13,335 nt of DNA, from NCBI GenBank assembly GCA_018056145.1, contig JAGPGE010000068.1, positions 1 through 13,335 on the forward strand, written 5' to 3'. Below are positions 6,604 through 13,335 of this stretch, one piece after another (positions within the stretch are counted from its first letter, which is position 1; the number at the start of each line of letters is the position of its first letter). The position numbers and the translations under genes were made by a program. This DNA comes from Armatimonadota bacterium (lineage in GTDB: Bacteria; Armatimonadota; Zipacnadia; Zipacnadales; JABUFB01). The notes beneath the pieces were generated by a model. The model had not been told where the DNA came from, did no database searches, and saw only the letters and a program-made list of their open reading frames with translations.

Positions 6604-9468
6604 TCAGGTGGCCGCCCGCAGTTCAGGCTTGCCGCTCACCGTTGTCTCGACGAGGACCTCGATGAGCACGTTATCACCGTCAGCTGACAGGGCGCGGCGC
6701 TCGTTGACGAGATGGCGGACTTGAGCCGATGCCGTTCCAGACCGCAGCGCCCGTTCGTGCGCCAACTGGGCAGTCTCGTTCTTCGCGGACTCGATCGCCT
6801 CGTGCAGGTCGTCATATTCGTATCGCCCGGCCCGGGTATGCAGGACGAAGTTGACGATCTCACCGGGCCGGATGACTGCCTGCTCGCGCACCACGACTTC
6901 GCTGGCGATAGCGCCGATCGCATTGGCCACTTCGGCGTGCTCGGGAATGACCACTTCCGCCCCGAGGTACTCCCCCACCGCCGGGAAGAAGGGCTCCACC
7001 GGCGCTCCGAGGGCGACAATCGGGCGCGTGTAGGTCAGTTGCGCGGACAGGCGCGCCCCGGGCTTCGGACGGAATACTGTATGCACAAGCGACGGCCAGT
7101 CGTCAGGGTCGCTTGCCGGCCAGTCGGGCAACTCGCGGGCGAGTATCTGCCCTGCCAGTCGCTCGACGACTCCCTGCTTCACCAAGCGGACGACTTCGTC
7201 TGCAGGAGCACCGTAAAGGCCCGCGAATATGGCAAGCGCGAGTTCGGCCGCGTCCGCATCCCATTCGCTGAACTCACCGGTGACGTGGAGGACGTCGGTG
7301 GGTGTGAAGGCAGAGCGCTGGACGACCCCCAGTTCCTCGAGCCGGGCCGTACGCAGCAGACTCGGGGACTGGATGCCCAGGCGCAGCGCGAGGATATTGC
7401 GGGACAACGGGCCGGCGGACAGGGCTCTCACGATGGCCTGGTCGCGGCCGCTGAGCGGCCCGCGATAGTCAGGGCGCACGAGGATGAAGAAGTCGAGAGC
7501 GGCCGCGCGCGAGCGCTCCTGCTGGGTGGTCGGGTCGATGGTCTCGAGGAACCGGCGCGCTTCGGGGTGTTGCCCGCAGAGATATGCCAGCGGCACCACT
7601 CTGCGTGGCCCCACAAGCAGCTTGCGGTCGGCGGTGAAGTCGATGTGGCTGTCCCCGCCCAGGCCGACGGTGGAGATGTCGGCTGCCTCCACACTGGTGA
7701 GCCAGCCGCCAACTCGGGCGCCTTCGGGGCTGATGCGCACCAGACCGTCCTCAATCATTGCGGTGTCGGTGGTGGTCCCGCCCATGTCGAGGATGATGGC
7801 ATCCGACAGGCCGGTGAGATGCTTCGCTCCGGAGACGCTGGCTGCGGGGCCGGACAAGATCGTCTCGATGGGCCGCTCTAGTGCGGTGGCGCGATTCACC
7901 AGCGCACCGTCGCCCTTGACCACCATGATCGTGCCACGGACCTGGCGCCGTTGCAGCGAGGATTCGACGGCATCCAGAAGCTCGCGAATGATCGGCATGA
8001 GTCGGGCGTTGAGGATCGCCGTGTTGGCGCGGCTGACGAAGTTGAGCCTGCTGGAGAGCTCGTGTCCGCAGACCACGGGAAGGTCTGAACGCCGGCGGAT
8101 GATGTCGCGGACCAGGACCTCGTGCGCCGGGTTCTTCACGCTGGAATAGCCGGACACCGCGAAGGCGTCGACGCCCGATGCGAGGAGGTCGTCCACCGCG
8201 GCGGCGATCTGGTCGGGATCGGGCGGCTCGAGTTCCTGGCCGCCGATGCTCATCTGGCCGGCAACGAAACGAGTGTGCTTCCAGTCGAGGTCCAGCGTTC
8301 CGCCAACCGCCGATGACATGATGATAGCGCCGGGGATGCCCCCCTTGCCCTCGACGATTGAGTTGGTTGCGAGGGTGGTTGAGAGGGCGACGAGCACCAC
8401 GTGGGACGGGTCGGCGATGTCCAGGCGATCCAGCGCCTCGTCGATTCCGATCATCAGTTCATGGCGAGTGGTGAGGGCCTTGGACTTGGCCAAGACCTCT
8501 TCGGACGCGAGGTCGTAGAGTACGCAGTCGGTGTAGGTGCCGCCGGCATCGATGCCGAGGCCGAGCATACTGCCCGGCGTGAGAGACTGCTGAGAAACGG
8601 ACTTGCGTTCCGGACGTAGGATGCGTCCGGGGCTGGTGCAGGATGATGCAGGGGGAGTCGGGAGAGCGACGGGCTCCTGCTGCTCCGGTCTCGGGGCGCT
8701 TGCGGGAGCGTCCTGGCCAGCGCGAACGTCCACGGCGGCGAAAATGCTGTCGTCTCCCGTCAGGACCGAGCGTTGCCCGGGCTGCAGAACGAGGACGCGG
8801 GAAGGGTCCCAGTGACCGTCGAGAATCTCGCGCAGGAGGGACACGTCGCCGGGGATGCGCTCGTACCCCCACCCGAAGCTCTCGGCCATCTGCCGTGCGT
8901 AATCCTCGTATCGCCCGGTGGCTCCAACGCCGGTGTCGATGAAGGCGGCGCGGGTGTAGTTGCGCTTCCAGCTATCGAAGAAGTAGATGATGTGTTCGGC
9001 ATTGCTCTCGCCAAAACGCTCGGCGAGTTCGGGGAAACGCACGTCGCTGTGGATGTCTTCCAGGGTCTCGTTGCGAGACTCCGTGAGCCGGTCCCCCAGA
9101 GATTTCTTCTCGTACCATCCCGGTGTGGTGTAGAAGGTGCCCGGGTGGCGCGAGAATTGGCGCCGGTACTCCTCGCGCGAACCCAGGAAGAGGGTCATGC
9201 AGTCATGGACACGGGGGATGATGACGGGGGTGTCGGCGGCGAGTATCCCGGAAGTGCCCCGCCCACAGAGGCCGTATCCGGCGACGACCGCGTCGTATCC
9301 CTGGCCAACCGCGGCGTCGATCTGCGCCTGGGTCTCGATGCGCAGGCGATCAGGTGTGGCATGCAGTCCGGCGTCCAGGAAATGCAGGTGCACCTCGCTG
9401 GCGGTCTCTTCAGCAAGCGCGGTCAATTCGGGCTCGAAAACCCCACAGGCAACGACTCTCAGTCTCAC
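6604..9468 (-). CDS. DUF1638 - hydantoinase/oxoprolinase-type ASKHA ATPase fusion protein
   Basis: The product is about 954 residues from the GTG at 9468. That start is chosen over the ATG at 9486 because GGGGA lies eight bases before it (complement of 9477-9481), while the ATG has no such site. Numbering below counts from the ATG. Residues 8-240 match DUF1638: VVACGVFEPEL, a YDAVVAGYGLCGRGT segment, RVHDCMTLFLGSREEY and PGTFYTTPGWYE. A Pro/Ser/Gln-rich linker (about 255-305) follows. Residues 309-640 are a hydantoinase A-type ATPase with LGIDAGGTYTD, ALSTTLATNSIVEG, SGPAASVSGAKHL, ILDMGGTTTDTAMIEDG and GLGGDSHI; the rest (to 960) is a further region of the same family. The reaction is unknown; hydantoinase and 5-oxoprolinase activities are only family precedents. 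From memory, DUF1638 proteins occur near corrinoid methyltransferases, so a role like corrinoid-protein reactivation is possible. It sits between ispG and mutS. Confidence 0.88.
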   Translation of the reverse strand: MRLRVVACGVFEPELTALAEETASEVHLHFLDAGLHATPDRLRIETQAQIDAAVGQGYDAVVAGYGLCGRGTSGILAADTPVIIPRVHDCMTLFLGSREEYRRQFSRHPGTFYTTPGWYEKKSLGDRLTESRNETLEDIHSDVRFPELAERFGESNAEHIIYFFDSWKRNYTRAAFIDTGVGATGRYEDYARQMAESFGWGYERIPGDVSLLREILDGHWDPSRVLVLQPGQRSVLTGDDSIFAAVDVRAGQDAPASAPRPEQQEPVALPTPPASSCTSPGRILRPERKSVSQQSLTPGSMLGLGIDAGGTYTDCVLYDLASEEVLAKSKALTTRHELMIGIDEALDRLDIADPSHVVLVALSTTLATNSIVEGKGGIPGAIIMSSAVGGTLDLDWKHTRFVAGQMSIGGQELEPPDPDQIAAAVDDLLASGVDAFAVSGYSSVKNPAHEVLVRDIIRRRSDLPVVCGHELSSRLNFVSRANTAILNARLMPIIRELLDAVESSLQRRQVRGTIMVVKGDGALVNRATALERPIETILSGPAASVSGAKHLTGLSDAIILDMGGTTTDTAMIEDGLVRISPEGARVGGWLTSVEAADISTVGLGGDSHIDFTADRKLLVGPRRVVPLAYLCGQHPEARRFLETIDPTTQQERSRAAALDFFILVRPDYRGPLSGRDQAIVRALSAGPLSRNILALRLGIQSPSLLRTARLEELGVVQRSAFTPTDVLHVTGEFSEWDADAAELALAIFAGLYGAPADEVVRLVKQGVVERLAGQILARELPDWPASDPDDWPSLVHTVFRPKPGARLSAQLTYTRPIVALGAPVEPFFPAVGEYLGAEVVIPEHAEVANAIGAIASEVVVREQAVIRPGEIVNFVLHTRAGRYEYDDLHEAIESAKNETAQLAHERALRSGTASAQVRHLVNERRALSADGDNVLIEVLVETTVSGKPELRAAT

Positions 9469-9476
9469 GGTTGACG

Positions 9477-9481
9477 TCCCC
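9477..9481 (-). promoter_or_regulatory. Ribosome binding site favouring the GTG start of the fusion gene
   Basis: On the minus strand this reads GGGGA, eight bases before GTG at 9468-9466. It moves the start six codons in from the first ATG and gives an N-terminus (MRLRVVACG) more like stand-alone DUF1638 proteins. Confidence 0.5.
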
Positions 9482-9531
9482 ACCATCCGAGGCGCTTTTC
9501 AGGCGCGAGGGTGTTTTGCGTGACATGGGTA

Positions 9532-10623
9532 CTACTCGTGGCCGCGCTGGGAGCGCAGTGTCGCAAGTTCTTCCTGCAGGGCGCTCAGGGCCTGCTCGAA
9601 TGGCACAGAGCGGATGACCGCCCCGCCCCGGAAGAGCGTAACCCGGTCCTTGCCCGCTGCCAGGCCGATGTCGGCTTCCCGCGCCTCACCCGGACCGTTG
9701 ACTTCGCAGCCCATGACGGCGATCACGATGTCGCCTTCGATTTCCGGGAGAAGCGCGCCGACTTGCCTCGCGAGGCCGGCGAGGTCAACTCGGCAGCGCC
9801 CGCAGGTGGGACATGATACCAGCTCGGGTCCGGAGAGCAGCCCGAGGCTCCTGAGTATGTCGCGGCCCGCGCGCACTTCATCCACCGGGGAGCCGGTCAA
9901 CGAAACTCGTATGGTATCCCCGATGCCCCGGGATAGCAAGGCCCCCAACCCCACGGCGGACTTGATGAGCCCCGACTCTCCGAAGCCGGCTTCCGTAATG
10001 CCGATATGCAGAGGCAGGTCGCTGTTCCCGGCAAAAAGCTGGTTCGCCCGCACGGTGCGCGGGACGTCTGACGCCTTGATGGATACGACAAGGTCCGAAA
10101 AGCCCAGGCGGGTCATGCGCTCTACGCTGCGGGAGGCGCTGGCGGCGCAGGCATCCGCGGTGGGCCCGCCGTACTGATCCAGCAGGTCGGCTTCCAGCGA
10201 TCCCGCGTTCACGCCAACGCGCACCGGAATGCCCGCATCCCCGGCGGCCTCGACAACCGGCCCGAGCCGATCATCGCCGCCGATGTTCCCCGGGTTGATC
10301 CGCAGCTTTGCTGCCCCAAGGCGCGCTGCTTCGATGGCCAGGCGGTGGTCGAAGTGGATGTCTGCAACCACTGGCAGGGGGCTGAGTTCGCAAATGCGCG
10401 CGAAGCCGTCGAGAACGTGGCGTCCGGGGATGGCGACGCGGATGATCTGCGCCCCTGCGTCGCGGCAGGCCGCAATCTGCGCGAGCACTGCGTCGGCGTC
10501 AGCGGTATCAGCTTTGGTCATGGACTGAACGGTGACGGGAGCCCCGCCTCCGATTAGGACGCCGCCGACCGACACTTGGCGTGTTGGCCGGCGCACCCAG
10601 TCCGCCGAACTTGCGTGGGCCAT
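9532..10623 (-). CDS. ispG: 4-hydroxy-3-methylbut-2-enyl diphosphate synthase IspG (GcpE)
   Basis: The product is 363 residues, the compact bacterial form. It converts the cyclic diphosphate MEcPP to HMBPP, the penultimate step of the MEP isoprenoid pathway, using a 4Fe-4S cluster in the cytoplasm. VTVQSMTKADT (30-40) and KLRINPGNIG (106-115) mark the TIM-barrel domain. The cluster ligands are visible as CPTC (Cys271, Cys274) and MGCEVNGPGE (Cys306, Glu313). The ATG follows a TCCCTC complement (GAGGGA) by five bases. That site overlaps the rseP stop, which lies nine bases upstream, suggesting translational coupling. No insertion domain of the plant type is present. Confidence 0.98.
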   Translation of the reverse strand: MAHASSADWVRRPTRQVSVGGVLIGGGAPVTVQSMTKADTADADAVLAQIAACRDAGAQIIRVAIPGRHVLDGFARICELSPLPVVADIHFDHRLAIEAARLGAAKLRINPGNIGGDDRLGPVVEAAGDAGIPVRVGVNAGSLEADLLDQYGGPTADACAASASRSVERMTRLGFSDLVVSIKASDVPRTVRANQLFAGNSDLPLHIGITEAGFGESGLIKSAVGLGALLSRGIGDTIRVSLTGSPVDEVRAGRDILRSLGLLSGPELVSCPTCGRCRVDLAGLARQVGALLPEIEGDIVIAVMGCEVNGPGEAREADIGLAAGKDRVTLFRGGAVIRSVPFEQALSALQEELATLRSQRGHE

Positions 10624-10628
10624 GCGGG

Positions 10629-10634
10629 TCCCTC
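10629..10634 (-). promoter_or_regulatory. Ribosome binding site of ispG overlapping the rseP stop
   Basis: On the minus strand GAGGGA overlaps the TGA stop of rseP (10635-10633) and lies five bases before the ispG ATG. This arrangement suits translational coupling of the two genes. Confidence 0.55.
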
Positions 10635-12057
10635 AGTACGTCCCGTACTTCACGAGATTGGCGATGTCCTTATAGGTGAGCAGGACGAAGACGTTCACGA
10701 CGATGATAAGCCCCGCGACGCGGACAAGCATTTCAAAGCGTTCATCGAGGCGCCGGCCGAAGCGGTTGAGGACCGATTCGACGGACATGAGCAGGATATG
10801 CCCGCCATCGAAAGGGGGCATGGGCAGCATGTTGATGACCGCCAGATTGGCGCTAATCAGCCCGCAGAGCGACAGGACCGATGCCCAGCCCAGTTTGGCG
10901 CGCTCTGCGGTCATCGCCATGATCCCGATGGGTCCCGCGGGCTCGGCGGCGATCTTGCCAAGTACCATGGCCTTGAAGGCCACGAACACGGTGGCGACGG
11001 CGTTATACGATTGGACCAGGGCGAGTTGCAGGCCGTAGAGGATGCCGGTCGGCTTTACCTCCGGCCCGAGGGTGATCCCGATGCGACCCACGGTCCTGTG
11101 AGGGCTGGTGAGCTTGCCGTTCGGCGCCACCATTTCCACGCGATCCGTGTCGCTGGCGAGCTTGAGTTGCAGGGCAAGGGTCTCGCCCCCGCGCAGGAGC
11201 GAGACATCGATGGTCTCCCCGGGCCTGGCGGAGATGAACCGGTGCGCGGTGAACTGGTCCATGGATGCGAACCGCACACCCAGGAGCTTGCCCAAGAGGA
11301 GGTCAGCCTCGGGGTTGGTGATGTTCTCCGGAACGCTGGCAAACAATTCGGAATCCGGCGCATTGAGGGGGATCACCGCGTCCTCGATGCCCTGCGCTTC
11401 ACCGTTGATCGCCCAGATGCGGTCATTCTTGGCCAGACCATCCCTCAGCAAGCGGAGAACATCGGCGGGGACCGCCACGGGCTTGTCCCCTATCTGGAAG
11501 ATGCGGCTCCCGGGCTTCAGCCCCATCTTCTCACCCACCGAACCGGCGGTGACATCGGCGACCTCAAGTGACCGGTGACTCCCGGCCAGCCCGATGATCT
11601 CATCATTGGGCTGGATGCCGGCGGACTCCGCGGGACCGCCACGGAAGACTTTGCGGATCACCACGGACCGGTCGCCGGGGATGGGCATGCCCGAGCCCAC
11701 GTTGACGGCCCAGTACACGAGGACTGCAAGGACGATGTTCATGAACACGCCGGCGCAGATGACGATGGCGCCCTGCCAGCGGGGCCGGCTGTAGAAACTG
11801 TCGGGCACGTTGCGGTCTTCGCCATCCATCCCGGCGATCTGCACGAAACCGCCCAGTGGGGCGAGCCGGATGCTGTACAGCGTTTCGCCGATGCGCCGCT
11901 TCCAGATGGCCGGGCCAAAGCCCAGACCGAACTGGTGGACCCGCATCCGGAAGGCTTTGGCCGCGAGGAAGTGGCCCGCCTCGTGGAAGAACAAGCACAG
12001 CCCCAATACCACCCCGATCGCCAGGACCGAGTTCACCCCCGAGATTAACCATTCCAT
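10633..12057 (-). CDS. rseP: Site-2 protease-family membrane metalloprotease RseP
   Basis: The product is 474 residues. It is a zinc metalloprotease that cuts substrates within the membrane; in other bacteria the family releases sigma factors from anti-sigma factors or clears signal peptides. HEAGH (25-29) lies in the first membrane helix and NMLPMPPFDGGH (409-420) in a late one, supplying the third zinc ligand Asp417. Further membrane segments lie near 95-120, 390-408 and 445-462. The region between the helices holds PDZ-like segments at about 132-160 (FRGGPAESAGIQPNDEI) and 165-200 (VTAGSVGEKMGLKPGSRI). A second long stretch (about 210-300) looks like a further divergent PDZ. No anti-sigma factor gene is nearby, so the substrate is unknown. 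A GGAGG precedes the ATG at a long 13-base spacing. It lies 45 bases after dxr. Confidence 0.96.
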   Translation of the reverse strand: MEWLISGVNSVLAIGVVLGLCLFFHEAGHFLAAKAFRMRVHQFGLGFGPAIWKRRIGETLYSIRLAPLGGFVQIAGMDGEDRNVPDSFYSRPRWQGAIVICAGVFMNIVLAVLVYWAVNVGSGMPIPGDRSVVIRKVFRGGPAESAGIQPNDEIIGLAGSHRSLEVADVTAGSVGEKMGLKPGSRIFQIGDKPVAVPADVLRLLRDGLAKNDRIWAINGEAQGIEDAVIPLNAPDSELFASVPENITNPEADLLLGKLLGVRFASMDQFTAHRFISARPGETIDVSLLRGGETLALQLKLASDTDRVEMVAPNGKLTSPHRTVGRIGITLGPEVKPTGILYGLQLALVQSYNAVATVFVAFKAMVLGKIAAEPAGPIGIMAMTAERAKLGWASVLSLCGLISANLAVINMLPMPPFDGGHILLMSVESVLNRFGRRLDERFEMLVRVAGLIIVVNVFVLLTYKDIANLVKYGTY

Positions 12058-12102
12058 GAAGTTCAGGATACCTCCGCTTCGCCGGCCACAGCTCGTGATG
12101 AG

Positions 12103-13272
12103 CTACACGTGTCTGTCACCATTAACCATCTTTCGCACACGCTTGCGCGTGTCAGCATCCACCGCGAGCACAACATCAAGGGACTTCACATCTACCGGTT
12201 CGTGCTCGTCCAGTGCCCGTTCCACCAGTTCAGGTATCGTCGTGAACCCGATCCTGCGCGCCAGGAACAGGTCCACCGCTTCCTCATTGGCGGCATTGAG
12301 CGCCGCAGCGTAGCTGCGTCCCGCCCGACCGGCGTCAAACGCGAGCCGCAGACAAGGGAACCTCACTAGATCCGGCCGCCCGAATGTGAGACTGCCGACC
12401 TGCGCCAGGTCCAGGCGCGGGTAGTCTGACAACACGCGCTCCGGCCAGGTGAGAGCGTACTGGATCGCAAAGCGCATGTCCGGCAGGCTCATCTGGGCCA
12501 GAATCGATCCGTCCACGAACTCCACGAGGGAGTGGATGATGCTCTGGTGGTGTATGACGACCTCAATGTCCGAGAAGTCTAGACCGAACAGCCACTTGAG
12601 CTCAAAGACTTCAAAGCCCTTGTTAGCCAGTGTAGCAGAGTCAACGGTTATTTTGGGACCCATGTTCCAGGTTGGGTGATTGAGGGCCTGTTCGGGGGTG
12701 ACCCGCGCCAGTTCATCGCGCGACAGGTCGCGGAAGGCGCCACCGGACGCGGTCAGCAGAACACGCTTCAAGTAAGGGCGCGAGGGCCCCTCGAGGCACT
12801 GGAACACGGCGGAGATCTCGGAATCGACGGGCACCAGGCGGGAGCCCGTCCGGGCTGCCGTGCCCGTCACGAGCTCACCGGCAGCTACCAGCGGCTCCTT
12901 GTTGGCCAGAGCGACGTCGAGCCCGGCGGAGACGGCGGCCATCACCGGTGTGAGCCCGACAACGCCCGACATGGCCGCGATCACCAGGTCGGGCCTCAGG
13001 GAGACCATCTGGGAGCAGATCTCCTCCATGCCCACGGCAGTCTGCAGTCCTGACACACCGGCCCGCAGTTCACCACCCGCGGCCTCGTCATTGACTCCGA
13101 CTACCTGGACGCCGTGGTCCCGCGCCTGTTCAAGGAGCGCGGCCACACTCGTTCCGGCAACCAAGCCGACGACATCGAAGGCGCCGGGATGGCGTGACAC
13201 CACGTCCAGCGTCTGTCGGCCGATGGAGCCGGTGGACCCCAGGATGAATATGCGTAGCGGGCTCGGTGCCAA
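12103..13272 (-). CDS. dxr: 1-deoxy-D-xylulose 5-phosphate reductoisomerase
   Basis: The product is 389 residues, normal for the family. It converts DXP to MEP with NADPH and a divalent metal, the first committed step of the MEP pathway and the target of fosmidomycin. The NADPH motif GSTGSIG is at 12-18 and LANKEPLV at 122-129. Metal ligands Asp150 and Glu152 lie in PVDSEISAVFQ, with the third, Glu221, in DSATLANKGFE; His199, Ser212, Asn217 and Lys218 are also in place. HHQSIIHSLVEFVDGS (241-256) is typical. Two differences stand out: Ile153 replaces the usual His, and Ala216 replaces the usual Met. The start is TTG, with GGAG eight bases upstream (complement of 13281-13284). The frame stays open to the window edge but shows no better start. 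It is the first complete gene of the minus-strand block. Confidence 0.97.
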   Translation of the reverse strand: MAPSPLRIFILGSTGSIGRQTLDVVSRHPGAFDVVGLVAGTSVAALLEQARDHGVQVVGVNDEAAGGELRAGVSGLQTAVGMEEICSQMVSLRPDLVIAAMSGVVGLTPVMAAVSAGLDVALANKEPLVAAGELVTGTAARTGSRLVPVDSEISAVFQCLEGPSRPYLKRVLLTASGGAFRDLSRDELARVTPEQALNHPTWNMGPKITVDSATLANKGFEVFELKWLFGLDFSDIEVVIHHQSIIHSLVEFVDGSILAQMSLPDMRFAIQYALTWPERVLSDYPRLDLAQVGSLTFGRPDLVRFPCLRLAFDAGRAGRSYAAALNAANEEAVDLFLARRIGFTTIPELVERALDEHEPVDVKSLDVVLAVDADTRKRVRKMVNGDRHV

Positions 13273-13280
13273 TTGCTTCG

Positions 13281-13284
13281 CTCC
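13281..13284 (-). promoter_or_regulatory. Ribosome binding site deciding the TTG start of dxr
   Basis: GGAG on the minus strand lies eight bases before TTG at 13272-13270. The TTG puts the GSTGSIG motif at residue 12, the normal distance from the N-terminus. Confidence 0.55.
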
Positions 13285-13335
13285 AGGTTGCCAGCCGGGA
13301 TCAGACGACTCGGCGCCAACCGAACCTAGGCAAGG

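Noticed and set aside
13300..13335. Tail of an upstream minus-strand gene (possibly cdsA) at the right edge
   Set aside because: A frame ending in TGA at 13303-13301 is open to the edge (LPRFGWRRVV), but ten residues are too few to identify, and another frame is open too. cdsA is expected here only from gene-order habit.

Overview
The window is a bacterial chromosomal segment of high GC content (mid-60s percent by eye). It carries six housekeeping or accessory genes packed on the minus strand, two envelope-type genes on the plus strand, and a structured non-coding region at the left end. The MEP isoprenoid pathway, an S2P membrane protease and an LCP-family envelope protein show this is a bacterium. 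TTG and GTG starts with good Shine-Dalgarno sites are common. The phylum cannot be fixed from sequence alone. The mix of a DUF1638-hydantoinase fusion, an LCP protein, a secreted Pro/Ala-rich protein and GC-rich palindromic intergenic repeats reminds me of poorly cultivated lineages such as Armatimonadota or planctomycete-like groups, but that is only an impression.

Left end (1-639). The first 25 bases hold the start of a minus-strand gene whose eight visible residues (MADVVCLG) and good ribosome binding site resemble a PfkB-type sugar kinase. Upstream of it lie two tight hairpins (61-95). Next comes a roughly 240-base palindromic element (about 210-450) bounded by an 18-base inverted repeat. 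Then a good sigma-70-type promoter (561-589) drives the plus-strand genes.

Plus strand (640-2685). A secreted protein with a small N-terminal domain and long Pro/Ala/Thr-rich linkers is followed by a terminator-like hairpin. After it comes a membrane-anchored protein with an NlpC/P60-like Cys-His arrangement. The second gene converges on the minus-strand block with only 8 bases between the stop codons.

Minus strand (13272 down to 2694). The order of transcription is dxr, rseP, ispG, a DUF1638-hydantoinase/ASKHA fusion, mutS and an LCP-family gene. Gaps are 9-52 bases, so this is probably one operon whose promoter lies beyond the right edge. Dxr and IspG are the second and the penultimate enzymes of the MEP pathway. 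RseP sits between them, an order common in several bacterial phyla. The fusion protein, mutS and LCP gene look like downstream additions. LCP proteins use polyprenyl-phosphate-linked glycans, so isoprenoid supply and envelope assembly make a loose functional theme, while MutS (mismatch repair) is unrelated.

The items most worth following up are the DUF1638-ASKHA fusion, the palindromic element with mutually exclusive hairpins, and the His-to-Ile change next to the metal site of Dxr.
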